From: Bacillota bacterium
GTDB lineage: Bacteria > Bacillota > Clostridia > Lachnospirales > Cellulosilyticaceae
Direction: 5' to 3'
Length of the DNA stretch: 37,382 nt
Assembly (NCBI GenBank): GCA_023410675.1
Contig: JAEYPM010000067.1
Coordinates: 1-37,382, forward strand
Shown: piece by piece, positions 25,090 through 33,812 of the stretch
Layout of the letters: every line of letters begins with the position of its first letter
Numbering within the stretch: position 1 is the stretch's first letter
Made by a program: the position numbers and the translations under genes
Notes under the pieces: generated by a model
Databases searched by the model: none
Seen by the model: only the letters and a program-made list of their open reading frames with translations
What the model was told of the DNA's origin: nothing

Positions 25090-26082
25090 ATGCGTAATCC
25101 AACTTTTGAATACAAACAGCTTCTAAAAGAATATGATTTTAAACGAACGAAAGCTGCTCATGATCAAAAGATGCGTAAAGAAGAAGTCTATAAAAAGATT
25201 CCAGAAATACAAAAAATAGATGAAGAACTTAGTAATATAGGTATTCAGCTTATAAGATCTACACTTACAAATTATGACGCAGACACTATTCATGCATTTG
25301 AAATGCAGTCTAGAGAACTTCAGCTTTCTAAACAAATGCTTCTTGTTGAGGCAGGCTTTCCTAAAGATTATTTGGACATACACTATACATGTCCTTTATG
25401 TAAAGATACAGGCTATATAAACAATGAAAAGTGTACTTGTTTTAAACAAGCACTGATTCATCTGGCTTATGAACAGTCTAATCTAAAGAATTTACTAAGA
25501 AATGAAAACTTTAGTACCTTTAATTTTGACTATTATTCAAAAGAAAAAAATGAGAAGTTTGGAAGATCGCCGTATCATAATATAAAAGATATTTATCAGC
25601 TATGTGTAGGTTTTATAGAAAAATTTGATACCGAAAAGCAAAATATATTATTTCATGGCCCCACAGGTCTTGGCAAAACTTTTTTATGTAATTGTATTGC
25701 TAAGGAGCTCCTAGATAGGGGGTACAATGTTATCTATTTAACTGCCCCTCAGTTATTTAAGCTTTTTAATGAAGCAAGGTTTCATAGAGAAGATATGCCT
25801 GATGTGGCTAAAGATATTTTAGATACTCTTTTTACGGTTGATTTACTTATATTAGATGATTTAGGTACAGAAGCCGCGTCAAGCTTTACTGGTCCTGACT
25901 TATTTGATGTGCTTAATACTAGGGGACTAAATCAAAAATCAACGATCATTTCCACTAATCTAAAACCAAATGAATTAAAAGAGTTATATTCAGAACGTAT
26001 TCTCTCAAGAATCTTTGGAAACTATATTAACCAGCGCTTTTTCGGTGTTGATATTCGGCTGATGAAAAAATATCAAAAGTAA
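25090..26082 (+). CDS. dnaC: DnaC/DnaI-like helicase loader
   Basis: This 330-aa AAA+ ATPase has an N-terminal helical segment, a zinc-binding cluster (Cys101-X2-Cys104 ... Cys115-X-Cys117), Walker A GPTGLGKT (190-197) and Walker B LLILDD (252-257) followed by LGTEA. Bacillus DnaI has the same order (zinc module then AAA+ domain). It loads the replicative helicase onto DNA. The ATG at 25090 is chosen over GTG 25078, which lies inside the AAAGGTGA ribosome site. It forms an operon with the DnaD-domain gene. Confidence 0.92.
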   Translation: MRNPTFEYKQLLKEYDFKRTKAAHDQKMRKEEVYKKIPEIQKIDEELSNIGIQLIRSTLTNYDADTIHAFEMQSRELQLSKQMLLVEAGFPKDYLDIHYTCPLCKDTGYINNEKCTCFKQALIHLAYEQSNLKNLLRNENFSTFNFDYYSKEKNEKFGRSPYHNIKDIYQLCVGFIEKFDTEKQNILFHGPTGLGKTFLCNCIAKELLDRGYNVIYLTAPQLFKLFNEARFHREDMPDVAKDILDTLFTVDLLILDDLGTEAASSFTGPDLFDVLNTRGLNQKSTIISTNLKPNELKELYSERILSRIFGNYINQRFFGVDIRLMKKYQK

Positions 26083-26186
26083 TAATTTGCATAGCACCCT
26101 CCAAATGTTCATATTATATATTATGTATAGTATACACACGATAAAAATCACTTATACTTTGTGAATCCACTTAGGAGGAGGGCCCT

Positions 26187-27527
26187 ATGTTTCAAGCGAT
26201 TAAGTTATCAAAATCTGATCCTACCCCGCTTTACATACAATTAGCAAATGAAATTTCTAACCTAATACAAACAGGTGCTATGTTTCCTGGCACAAAGCTT
26301 CCGCCCATAAGGGACCTTGCATCCAAACTTAAAATCAATAGAGATACAGTAGTAAGTGCTTATAAACTACTTGAAAATCAAGGGCTTGCCAAGGGATATA
26401 TTGGCCGTGGTACTTTTGTTGCTCATCAACTCTACAAGGAGACTGCTTCTACTTTTGGTTTTGACGAGAGTAAGATTTGCTGCTCAAGCCTTAGTTTTTC
26501 TAAAGATCTGTACCCTGTTTCTCTTTGCAAAGAACTTGCCATGAACATCATTTTAGAAGAAGGATGGCAAGCATTTTCTGATCCTCTTTATAGAGCTCGT
26601 AATATCCTTAAGCAAAACATCTGTGTTTTTCTTAAGTCATACCAAGTAAAGGCAAATCCTGCTCAGGTTCGCATTGTTAAAAGCTATGAGCAGTTTTTAT
26701 TATCTTTATTTAGATTATCTCCTAAACAAGGCATATGTGTTGAAAAATTGCATGATCTTACCTATAGCTCTTTTTTAAAGTCAATTGGGGCAAAAATATA
26801 TGAAATCCCACTGGAACCAGATGGCATAAATGTTGAATGCCTAGAAAAATACTTAAGTACCTGTCCCATCTCTTACATACTGTTAAATCCTTATGTTCAA
26901 AATCCTACAAGTATTTGTTATTCTAAGGAAAAGATTGAAAAAATTATAGAACTTGCTCATACTTATAACTGTTATATTATTGAGGATGGCACTTATAGTG
27001 GCTTTGCACAGGATAAGGAAAATTGCATACCCATTGTGTCACAAGACAAAAATGATACTACTCTATATATTTCTCATTTTTCAAAGGTCTATCTTCCCTA
27101 TCTCAGTTATACCTTTGTGATCCTTCCGCCACTGCTTGCCAAAAGGCTGTGTGACCGTTATGAGTGTAGCTTTAATGATCGAATCATTAGTTATTATCTT
27201 GAATCTGAGTACTTAAAAGAAGTTCATAAAACCATCCACGAAGAAGTCAAAATGAAATATGACTTATTATATAAGGTGCTTAGAGAATTAAAAAATAAGA
27301 TTCAGGTCTATTCTTCTGATAGCTATTTATTCTTGTGGCTCAAACCACTTACAATAAGTTTTAACGAACTGAACCATATATTTGTGAAGCATCAAGTGAT
27401 CGTTTCACCTAGTAGCCTATATAGTATGCAAAATAGTGATGAATTCTTTAGGTTATCCCTATCGAGTCTCTCTATAGAAGATACCACGCATATAGGTTCT
27501 TTACTAAAACAATATATGAATGAATAG
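26187..27527 (+). CDS. MocR-type GntR regulator with degenerate aminotransferase domain
   Basis: This 446-aa protein starts with a GntR winged helix (1-75; PLYIQLANEISNLIQTG, TKLPPIRDLASKLKINRDTVVSAYKLLENQGLAKGYIGRGTFV). A fold-type-I aminotransferase-like domain follows. The PLP-binding Lys appears at Lys300 (HFSKVYLP) and Asp267 (EDGTYSGF) could contact the pyridine. Several family motifs are altered: NPTS replaces FPTG, and the usual RLGY after the Lys is LSYT. It could have lost enzyme-like PLP chemistry and act as a ligand-sensing regulator. AGGAGGAGG lies upstream. The target genes are not obvious; no vitamin B6 gene is adjacent. Confidence 0.85.
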   Translation: MFQAIKLSKSDPTPLYIQLANEISNLIQTGAMFPGTKLPPIRDLASKLKINRDTVVSAYKLLENQGLAKGYIGRGTFVAHQLYKETASTFGFDESKICCSSLSFSKDLYPVSLCKELAMNIILEEGWQAFSDPLYRARNILKQNICVFLKSYQVKANPAQVRIVKSYEQFLLSLFRLSPKQGICVEKLHDLTYSSFLKSIGAKIYEIPLEPDGINVECLEKYLSTCPISYILLNPYVQNPTSICYSKEKIEKIIELAHTYNCYIIEDGTYSGFAQDKENCIPIVSQDKNDTTLYISHFSKVYLPYLSYTFVILPPLLAKRLCDRYECSFNDRIISYYLESEYLKEVHKTIHEEVKMKYDLLYKVLRELKNKIQVYSSDSYLFLWLKPLTISFNELNHIFVKHQVIVSPSSLYSMQNSDEFFRLSLSSLSIEDTTHIGSLLKQYMNE

Positions 27528-27626
27528 TATGACATTATCAGAGTATAAGGTTTATGCTTACAATATGAATGTCATGTATAGGATACTTATAATATGCATT
27601 CTATGTATAAGCAAAAGATTTACATC

Positions 27627-27685
27627 ACAAAAAGGAAGTGTCGTAACACTAGGCTCATCTAGTCTTACAATACTTCCTTTTTTGT
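27627..27685. terminator. Bidirectional terminator between the MocR-like gene and cwlD
   Basis: A long inverted repeat (ACAAAAAGGAAGT from 27627 with ACTTCC + T-run + GT ending about 27685), with further pairing inside, separates two convergent genes. T-runs flank both arms, so it can work in both directions. Confidence 0.75.
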
Positions 27686-27697
27686 ATATCTAGGTAT

Positions 27698-28402
27698 TTA
27701 TTGTTGTCCTTCAACAGATTCAAAGTATTCTACTATGCCAAGATAGATACTCCATGCCATAACATCTTGATATCTATCTGTATTTAGCAAATACTCTTCC
27801 CCTGGATTTGTAAGAAAGCCACACTCAACAATAACAGCTGGAGCCTTTGTAGACCTTAATACGTAATAGTCACTGTTACTCTTAGGTGTTCGCCTATTCC
27901 ATTTATCAGCATTTTCTTGGATACTTTTTTGTATAAATTCAGCAAGCAACTTACCTCCATCAGACTTTTTATGATAAAACAGCTGTGCTCCTTTAGCATT
28001 CCTTTGAGGGAAAGAATTTTGATGGATACTTATCAGTACATCCGCTTCACTCGTATCACTAATGAGCCTTCTTTTATTCATATCTGCTTTTTTATGACCC
28101 CTGCCCTCTATGCCATCTGCATCATCATCTGTTGTCCGTGTCATAATAACAATAGCACCTGATTGTTGCAGATAATCTCTTAGCTTAAGCGCAATTTTGA
28201 GGTTGATATGCTTCTCATCCTCACCATTAATCCCTTTTTTACCAGGATCAAATCCTCCATGCCCTGGGTCTATAACAATAACTTTTGAAGCTGTGGCTAA
28301 ACCAAAGGTTTCAACTGCCCGAGTTTGATGCATAAAGTATGCAGATAATGTAATGATAGCCACAAGAATCATAATTAGCATAGGATTTTTTTTATTCGTC
28401 AT
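27698..28402 (-). CDS. cwlD: N-acetylmuramoyl-L-alanine amidase, CwlD-like
   Basis: This 234-aa protein has an N-terminal membrane segment (about 7-25) followed by an Amidase_3 domain: IDPGHGG with the zinc ligand His48, Glu63, SIHQN with His127, and the catalytic VECGFLTNP with Glu193. The size and single-helix anchor match CwlD, which with PdaA makes muramic lactam in spore cortex. A vegetative Amidase_3 enzyme is the alternative, but those usually carry wall-binding repeats, which are absent. It is the last gene before the convergent terminator. Confidence 0.85.
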   Translation of the reverse strand: MTNKKNPMLIMILVAIITLSAYFMHQTRAVETFGLATASKVIVIDPGHGGFDPGKKGINGEDEKHINLKIALKLRDYLQQSGAIVIMTRTTDDDADGIEGRGHKKADMNKRRLISDTSEADVLISIHQNSFPQRNAKGAQLFYHKKSDGGKLLAEFIQKSIQENADKWNRRTPKSNSDYYVLRSTKAPAVIVECGFLTNPGEEYLLNTDRYQDVMAWSIYLGIVEYFESVEGQQ

Positions 28403-28546
28403 ATACGCCTTACACCCTCTCCATTAATACATTTTGTCCCTGTTTTAATTGTATTAATAAGTGTATTATCCTATGCTAATAATTATATAATAAATTAAAT
28501 TGATAGACTTAGTTCTTAGCTTTCTATAGATTTTACATAACTGTGT

Positions 28547-29353
28547 TTACTCGCAAAGTACAAACTTTTCTATAACCTGTGCAACGCCATCATCATTATT
28601 ACTTGCTGTAATATAGTCTGATATTTGTTTCACCTCAGGAAAAGCATTAGCCATTGCTACACCTAATCCAGCATATTCTATCATATGTGCGTCATTTCCA
28701 GCATCGCCAATAGCTATTGTCTCATCCATTCTAATATTTAAATGTTTGGTTAACGCCCTTAAGCCTTCCCCTTTATTGGCTTTCTTATTAAGAAACTCTA
28801 AAAAGAAAGGAGCACTTTTCACAACCGTGTAATCTTCATATATTTCCTTAGGTAATCGTGCTATTGCTCTATCTAATATTTCAGGCTCTTCAACCATCAT
28901 AATTTTAATAATATCCTCTTCCTTAGCTATCTTCTCATAGTCTGTTACGAGCACAGGGATACCATTTATGGTTCCTTCAAGCTCAGAGTATTTACTCATA
29001 ACAGGTGTAATACACCCCTCTTTTGTAAATGCGTGAATGTTTACACCTAATTCTTTTGATAACTTATAGAGCCTATGCAAATCTTCACCTTTAAGGATAC
29101 TTCTCTTAATAACCTCTTTTGTCTTATTATTTTGAACAAGGCATCCATTAAAGCTGATTACATAATCATCGTCTTTCGTTAAATCAAGTTGTTCTAAATA
29201 ACGAGAAACCCCCTCTAAAGGTCTTCCCGTAGCAAGAACAATTTTAATTCCCTTTTGCATTGCCTTATATATGGCTGCTTGTGTTCTTTTTGATATTTTT
29301 TTATCCTTACTAAGCAAGGTTCCATCCATGTCTACTGCAATCATCTTATACAT
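28547..29353 (-). CDS. Cof-type HAD-superfamily phosphatase
   Basis: This 268-aa enzyme has HAD motif I VDMDGTLL, motif II ATGR and motif IV IAIGDAGND, with a C2-type cap as in Cof/YidA enzymes. These hydrolyse small phosphorylated sugars, nucleotides or cofactors; substrate cannot be read here. AGGAG lies upstream of the ATG. Downstream is a 144-nt gap before cwlD. Confidence 0.9.
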   Translation of the reverse strand: MYKMIAVDMDGTLLSKDKKISKRTQAAIYKAMQKGIKIVLATGRPLEGVSRYLEQLDLTKDDDYVISFNGCLVQNNKTKEVIKRSILKGEDLHRLYKLSKELGVNIHAFTKEGCITPVMSKYSELEGTINGIPVLVTDYEKIAKEEDIIKIMMVEEPEILDRAIARLPKEIYEDYTVVKSAPFFLEFLNKKANKGEGLRALTKHLNIRMDETIAIGDAGNDAHMIEYAGLGVAMANAFPEVKQISDYITASNNDDGVAQVIEKFVLCE

Positions 29354-29389
29354 TAACTTTCACTCCTAAAAATATATTATCTATCGTAA

Positions 29390-31063
29390 TTATTGCATCT
29401 TCCCTAGTTGATCCCAAATACCACCTGTTTCTAATCCTAATTTCCAACATGCATAACCTTGCAAGTTATATTTATTAATTAGATCTACTCTCTTTTTCAT
29501 GCTATCTTCATTTTCTATCCATACCTTATATAAAATATTATTTTTTTCTCTTTCTACATAGTATTGTCCTGTATCCGCATCATAGCTTGGCTCAATCCCC
29601 CATCTATTAACAATATCTTCTACAGCCTTCATGCTATAAGCAGATGATTTAAGAACGCCATCACTTTCTTCCCATATACGTGTATAAAAGGGTATTCCTA
29701 AGACTAATTTTTCTTTTGGCACTTCATTTAATGTCTTCTTGATGCCTTCTTCAACCCAAGATAAGGATGCTACAGATCCGGCATTTTCAGACCCTGACCA
29801 ATGCTCATCATAAGCCATTACAATAAAATAGTCAACAACTTCCGAAACTTTCCCTCTTTCATAATGCATAGACCAATTTGAAGGGACATATACATCTACC
29901 GATACCGTAATACCAAGTTCTCTCATTTGAGGATAAAGTTCTCTCATAAACTGCACCCATTCTTCACCAAATTCTGCTTGAATGTTTTCAATATCAATAT
30001 TAATGCCATCAAAGCCATACTGCTGTGATTTCTCAGCAAGTTGACTAATCACATATTGTCTTTTTTGCGTGCTACAAAGAATTTGTTTTGTAAGCTCTGG
30101 TTTAGAAAAATTATGGCTCATAAGTGCCCATACTCTAAGTTCTTTACTATGAGCATCTAGTACATATTGTCTCGTAGCCTTATCCATAAGTGTCCCATTT
30201 TCATCTTCAAATTCAAACCATGTTGGGGATATGACGTTTGCACCTTTGATCCTTCCATATTTGGTATCATTCCAATTGGCATTCGTCTTATTCTCTACCT
30301 GATCCCACACTAATCTAACCTTTTCACTTAAAGGATTTATTTCTGGAACTGGTTCAATGATTTTCATATCTTGTGGGGATATTTCTTGGATATTTTGTAT
30401 ACTGCTTGCTGGTAAATAACCAATAATGCCATTTTCACTTCTTGCTCTGAAGAAATTACCCTCTTTGTTATATAACGTAACTTGACTGTCTTTCTCTGCA
30501 GTGTCCACTATGAGTGTTTTTTTGTTTGGATGTGTTCTAATTGCTGCTTTTCTTCTAACCGAAGCTACTGTTTTTTTATTACTTTGACGCTCCGCAACAT
30601 AGAGCCTACCATCTTTACCCTTTGCCACATTTAATCCATAGCGTTCGCTTAAGAGACTATAAGGAATGTAGCTCATTGTCCCTATTTTTTTAATAGGCTT
30701 CTCAACCTCTATTTGCCCAAAATTCAAATTTGCAGTATGTGCATCAACATATAGTCTAATCACTTCTCTTGGTGATGTAATGGTTATCACATCTTCTTTT
30801 TCATCATAATAAAGGGTATTATCAACATATTTTTTAGCAAATTCAAAGGATAAATAAAGTTCACCATCAATTTGCATAACCGGCTTATCCATGGCAATTC
30901 TTTGATCTTCAAATACTAAATTGATCTGTCCCTCTTTAAATTCATCAAAATATGTCAAAGGATCTACCTTTTCAAAACTAGGTAGCCATTTTTTTGCCCC
31001 AACAATTGCAAATACAAACACTACTCCTATTAAAATCATACCTATAATTATTTTTTTTAGCAT
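29390..31063 (-). CDS. SH3 and glycosyl-hydrolase-18 domain protein
   Basis: This 557-aa protein has a membrane anchor or signal helix (about 5-22), an N-terminal copper-amine-oxidase-N-like or related wall-binding region (about 50-140), a bacterial SH3 domain (about 160-225), and a GH18 domain. The GH18 catalytic motif DGINIDIE is at residues 352-359 (Asp352, Asp357, Glu359), so hydrolysis of N-acetylglucosamine polymers is likely. Peptidoglycan or spore wall is the likely substrate given the SH3. The start at 31063 is chosen by GGAGG 6 nt upstream; an upstream in-frame ATG (31117) adds residues with no signal sequence. It follows 36 nt before a HAD gene. Confidence 0.9.
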   Translation of the reverse strand: MLKKIIIGMILIGVVFVFAIVGAKKWLPSFEKVDPLTYFDEFKEGQINLVFEDQRIAMDKPVMQIDGELYLSFEFAKKYVDNTLYYDEKEDVITITSPREVIRLYVDAHTANLNFGQIEVEKPIKKIGTMSYIPYSLLSERYGLNVAKGKDGRLYVAERQSNKKTVASVRRKAAIRTHPNKKTLIVDTAEKDSQVTLYNKEGNFFRARSENGIIGYLPASSIQNIQEISPQDMKIIEPVPEINPLSEKVRLVWDQVENKTNANWNDTKYGRIKGANVISPTWFEFEDENGTLMDKATRQYVLDAHSKELRVWALMSHNFSKPELTKQILCSTQKRQYVISQLAEKSQQYGFDGINIDIENIQAEFGEEWVQFMRELYPQMRELGITVSVDVYVPSNWSMHYERGKVSEVVDYFIVMAYDEHWSGSENAGSVASLSWVEEGIKKTLNEVPKEKLVLGIPFYTRIWEESDGVLKSSAYSMKAVEDIVNRWGIEPSYDADTGQYYVEREKNNILYKVWIENEDSMKKRVDLINKYNLQGYACWKLGLETGGIWDQLGKMQ

Positions 31064-31087
31064 CTTTCGCCTCCTATTGCAGTATAT

Positions 31088-31117
31088 AGTATAGCACATA
31101 CCGAGAGATCTAAACAA
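31088..31117 (-). promoter_or_regulatory. Candidate promoter of the GH18 gene
   Basis: On the minus strand TTGTTT (31112-31117) and TATACT (31088-31093) are separated by 18 bp. Both elements deviate from consensus, and a sporulation sigma factor promoter could equally be used. Confidence 0.4.
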
Positions 31118-31288
31118 ATAATAAGTTAATCTTATAAACTAGCACATTTACTTTCATGAAAATACATTAGCTATCTAAAAATATGTTGAAATTCAGCTTA
31201 GCTTTAATGTTATTCTATTCTTGTAAAAAGTTCAATACTCTTTGAATTTGTTTGTTTATCATAATGCTTAACCCATTTATTCTATAAG

Positions 31289-31332
31289 ACAAAAAAATAG
31301 TAGGATGCATCTTGCTTAAGCTGCACCCTACT
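31289..31332 (-). terminator. Terminator after the AgrC-like kinase gene
   Basis: An 11-bp stem (AGTAGGGTGCA with TGCATCCTACT, one wobble, 31322-31332 and 31299-31309) is followed by A and seven T on the minus strand. The loop itself contains GCTTAAGC. It abuts the stop codon at 31335. Confidence 0.85.
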
Positions 31333-31334
31333 CC

Positions 31335-32663
31335 TTATATCTCACTCGCTTTAACTGCAAATATTAATTCTTGTATAAACATACTATTTTTTATATTTGT
31401 AGCTAGCCTTGCATTATTTTTCTTGTTATCTACAAGAGCCTTAACTGTATGAAGTCCTAGCCCTCTTCCATCCCCCTTTGTACTGTATCCCTTCTTATAG
31501 AGCAAACTAATATCTTCAATCTTTCCATCAAATGGATTGCTAATATTAATCTTAATATCCTCTTTTGTACATTCCATAGTCAGTGAAACTACTTTATCTT
31601 CTGAATTACTTGCTGCCTCAATTGCATTATCTATAAGTATACCTAATATTTTACACACATCAATCTCATTCATAGTGAAGAGTGGTATATCTTGTAAAAT
31701 CTCTATATTTAAAATAGCTCCTAACTTTTGAGCCTTAATCAGCTTAGCATACAACATACCCCTTATAGGAATACTTTCTATCTTTTTAATAATTTTAACA
31801 TTATTATCTTCTTTAAATACTTCTCCTTGATTAAGAATCTTGTCTTTAAAATATTCATCTAACTTATTCATATCCTTTAACTGTATATACCCACTTATTG
31901 TTGCAAGTATATTCATGTAGTCATGCTTAAAGATCCTCATATCATCATGTTGCTTTTCAAGCAGATTTGCATATCCTGTTAACCTTTCATTTTCCTGCTG
32001 CTTAAGCTCAAGTTCTAAACTCTTCTTGTAATTTTGATTCATCATATATATAAAAGCTATCCCTAATAGGCAATATAACACAAATATTGCAATGAGAAGG
32101 GCCGTAACATCTAAAGATAATGATTCTATGAATACACCAAGAATAGTTACATTAAGATACATGACCAATCCTGTTATAATAATATATGCATAAAGAAGTT
32201 TGTTTAACTTCATATCTTTTACATCTAATTGTTTTACATTAATAGCAATGGACATAACTTTAGAAATACAAATTGCCACGATTAAAGCGACCATATAGAG
32301 TATAAAATTAGCTTGCGGAATAGTTCTAATCTGTTCATCTGAAAATCCGAATATAGCCATAACAATATAACCACATGCCATATCTGATATGACCATAGTT
32401 CCTACAAAAACCACAGAGGCTACAATTGCTACATACTTTTTGTGTGTACTTAAGTATTCAAAAATACATATCATAAGGGCATTTATGAACAGAGCAGCAC
32501 CCTTAACATTCAAGTATGCTACTAATGAATTGATGATTATTTCCAGTAACACAAATAGTATCCATCTTTTTTTATTATCCTTTATATTCCCAACGTTATA
32601 ATATATTATAAATACTACCAAAGCAGTTAATATAGGTTCTATGATTGAAAAGTAAGTAGACAA
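31335..32663 (-). CDS. agrC: AgrC-like peptide-pheromone histidine kinase
   Basis: This 442-aa protein has about six N-terminal membrane helices (1-210), typical of AgrC/ComD-type receptors. The phospho-acceptor His247 is in FKHDYMNIL, the N-box has Asn346 in ILIDNAIEA, and the G-box is GDGRGLGL (397-404), the HPK10 pattern. The TTG at 32663 is used because GGAGGGG lies 6 nt upstream. It is downstream of agrB-agrD, across a strong hairpin. No LytTR (AgrA) response regulator is in the window, so its partner must be encoded elsewhere. Confidence 0.88.
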   Translation of the reverse strand: MSTYFSIIEPILTALVVFIIYYNVGNIKDNKKRWILFVLLEIIINSLVAYLNVKGAALFINALMICIFEYLSTHKKYVAIVASVVFVGTMVISDMACGYIVMAIFGFSDEQIRTIPQANFILYMVALIVAICISKVMSIAINVKQLDVKDMKLNKLLYAYIIITGLVMYLNVTILGVFIESLSLDVTALLIAIFVLYCLLGIAFIYMMNQNYKKSLELELKQQENERLTGYANLLEKQHDDMRIFKHDYMNILATISGYIQLKDMNKLDEYFKDKILNQGEVFKEDNNVKIIKKIESIPIRGMLYAKLIKAQKLGAILNIEILQDIPLFTMNEIDVCKILGILIDNAIEAASNSEDKVVSLTMECTKEDIKINISNPFDGKIEDISLLYKKGYSTKGDGRGLGLHTVKALVDNKKNNARLATNIKNSMFIQELIFAVKASEI

Positions 32664-32734
32664 GTGTTTCCCCTCCGTTAACTCTAATTATTACTATATT
32701 TTATCATATAATTATAAATATTGATACATTTATC

Positions 32735-32783
32735 AAAAAAAATAAGTTTATATTTAGATAATTTAAATATAAACTTATTTTTT
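32735..32783 (-). terminator. Strong hairpin between agrD and agrC (terminator or attenuator)
   Basis: A perfect 20-bp inverted repeat (32737-32756 and 32764-32783, 7-nt loop) is followed on the minus strand by T residues. It would stop most agrBD transcripts before agrC. A T-run on the other side makes it bidirectional by sequence. Confidence 0.8.
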
Positions 32784-32811
32784 ATTCTTTTTTGCCTAGC
32801 TTGTTTTTATA

Positions 32812-32970
32812 TTAGCTGCGTTTATATAACGTCTTTGGCATTTTAGGCTCATGCATTCCGAAAAGAAAACACTTGTCTGATGAATTAATTGCCACATCTT
32901 TTGCAAGTCCTCCAATAATATTGGCTATTTTTTCTTTAGTATTAGTCCCCATGCTCATTGATTTTTTCAT
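32812..32970 (-). CDS. agrD: AgrD-like cyclic peptide pheromone precursor
   Basis: This 52-codon ORF overlaps the end of agrB by 29 nt. The first half is amphipathic (KEKIANIIGGLAKDVAI), then comes CFLFGMHEPKMPKTLYKRS, with one Cys (Cys34). The tail HEPKMPKTL fits the conserved charged C-terminus (pattern [H/D]-E/Q-P-x-x-P-K-x-L) that AgrB cleaves in clostridial and staphylococcal AgrD proteins. A five- or six-residue ring from Cys34 (CFLFG or CFLFGM) is inferred. The ATG at 32970 is chosen because AAAGGGG lies 10 nt upstream. In-frame ATGs at 32958 and 32952 lack a ribosome site. It was found by translating the gap after agrB. Confidence 0.8.
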   Translation of the reverse strand: MKKSMSMGTNTKEKIANIIGGLAKDVAINSSDKCFLFGMHEPKMPKTLYKRS

Positions 32971-33562
32971 AATTTCTATACCCCTTTCCTAGAATAAAAT
33001 ATATTACAGGTGTAATGAATATGCTTTCAAGCATAACACCACTTGTAATCAGATTTTTGTAGGTTTCGTTCTTAATTAGAATCATAATCAAAAACAAAAC
33101 ACTTGCAGCTAATAGAGACTGCATTTTTAGCTTTTCCCTGTGTCTCCTGCTAATAAGAGGTCTTTCCTCTGTATCAGCAGGTGCATACTTAATAAGTAAC
33201 AGGAAAGCTAAAATAAATAAACCTATGCGTACCGCAAAGTTCATCGGTACATAAAGAGCTATGTATGTTCCCCCCAGAAAAAATACAAAGCTTAGTATAG
33301 TACATAAAAAGGTTGAAGGTGCGTGAACACCTGCCGCGAAAACGCGAATAAATCCATAACATATAAATAAAACTAATAAATAATGAGCAACCTTTAATAA
33401 AAAAGCAACGATAAAAAGAAATGCAATTTTAAAAAGATTGATAAAGAATACTTCGATGCCGTATTGTATAACCTCTAATTCTTCATCCTTTTTATTTGTA
33501 TTATCTTGAATAAAAGTCATAACATGTTTGGTCAAATAAAGTGGTATATCTATAAGAAACAC
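32942..33562 (-). CDS. agrB: AgrB-like peptide pheromone processing protease
   Basis: This 206-aa membrane cysteine protease has the catalytic pair His80 and Cys87 in RVFAAGVHAPSTFLC (the same His-X6-Cys spacing as S. aureus His77/Cys84), then KYAPADTEERPL, a conserved loop, among about five or six helices. It cleaves AgrD and closes its thiolactone or lactone ring. The start (GTG 33562) directly follows AGAAAGAAG, which is unusually close, so the exact start is uncertain. It has its own promoter and overlaps agrD. Confidence 0.9.
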   Translation of the reverse strand: MFLIDIPLYLTKHVMTFIQDNTNKKDEELEVIQYGIEVFFINLFKIAFLFIVAFLLKVAHYLLVLFICYGFIRVFAAGVHAPSTFLCTILSFVFFLGGTYIALYVPMNFAVRIGLFILAFLLLIKYAPADTEERPLISRRHREKLKMQSLLAASVLFLIMILIKNETYKNLITSGVMLESIFITPVIYFILGKGYRNYEKINEHGD

Positions 33563-33605
33563 CTTCTTTCTTCATTATCTCCCAAAAAATGTATTGCTTA
33601 ATATA

Positions 33606-33634
33606 TTTATAACAATTTTAAACTTTTTTGTCAA
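33606..33634 (-). promoter_or_regulatory. Sigma-A promoter of agrBD
   Basis: On the minus strand TTGACA (33629-33634) and TATAAA (33606-33611) are separated by exactly 17 bp. The dyad GAAAAT-N5-ATTTTC (33637-33653) touches the -35 from upstream, and the motif AAAAAGTTTA occurs in the spacer and again 35 bp upstream. Any of these could bind a regulator. Confidence 0.75.
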
Positions 33635-33812
33635 CGGAAAATGTAAAATTTTCTAAACTTTTTATATTATTTTGCATAATTTTATTTATTTTATATATTC
33701 TAAAACATGGGAATAATCTTTTTTATGTGCATATATGCATAAATCTTTGTCAATTATTCCAATATATTCATCGTGATAGATCGTCAAAACCCATTCTTTT
33801 ACAATTTAAAGC

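Noticed and set aside
33505..33577. 24-codon ORF starting just upstream of agrB in another frame (ATG with GGGAG upstream)
   Set aside because: It overlaps the agrB start and has no recognisable similarity; an agrB frameshift or leader peptide are possible but unsupported. It only warns that the agrB start is uncertain.
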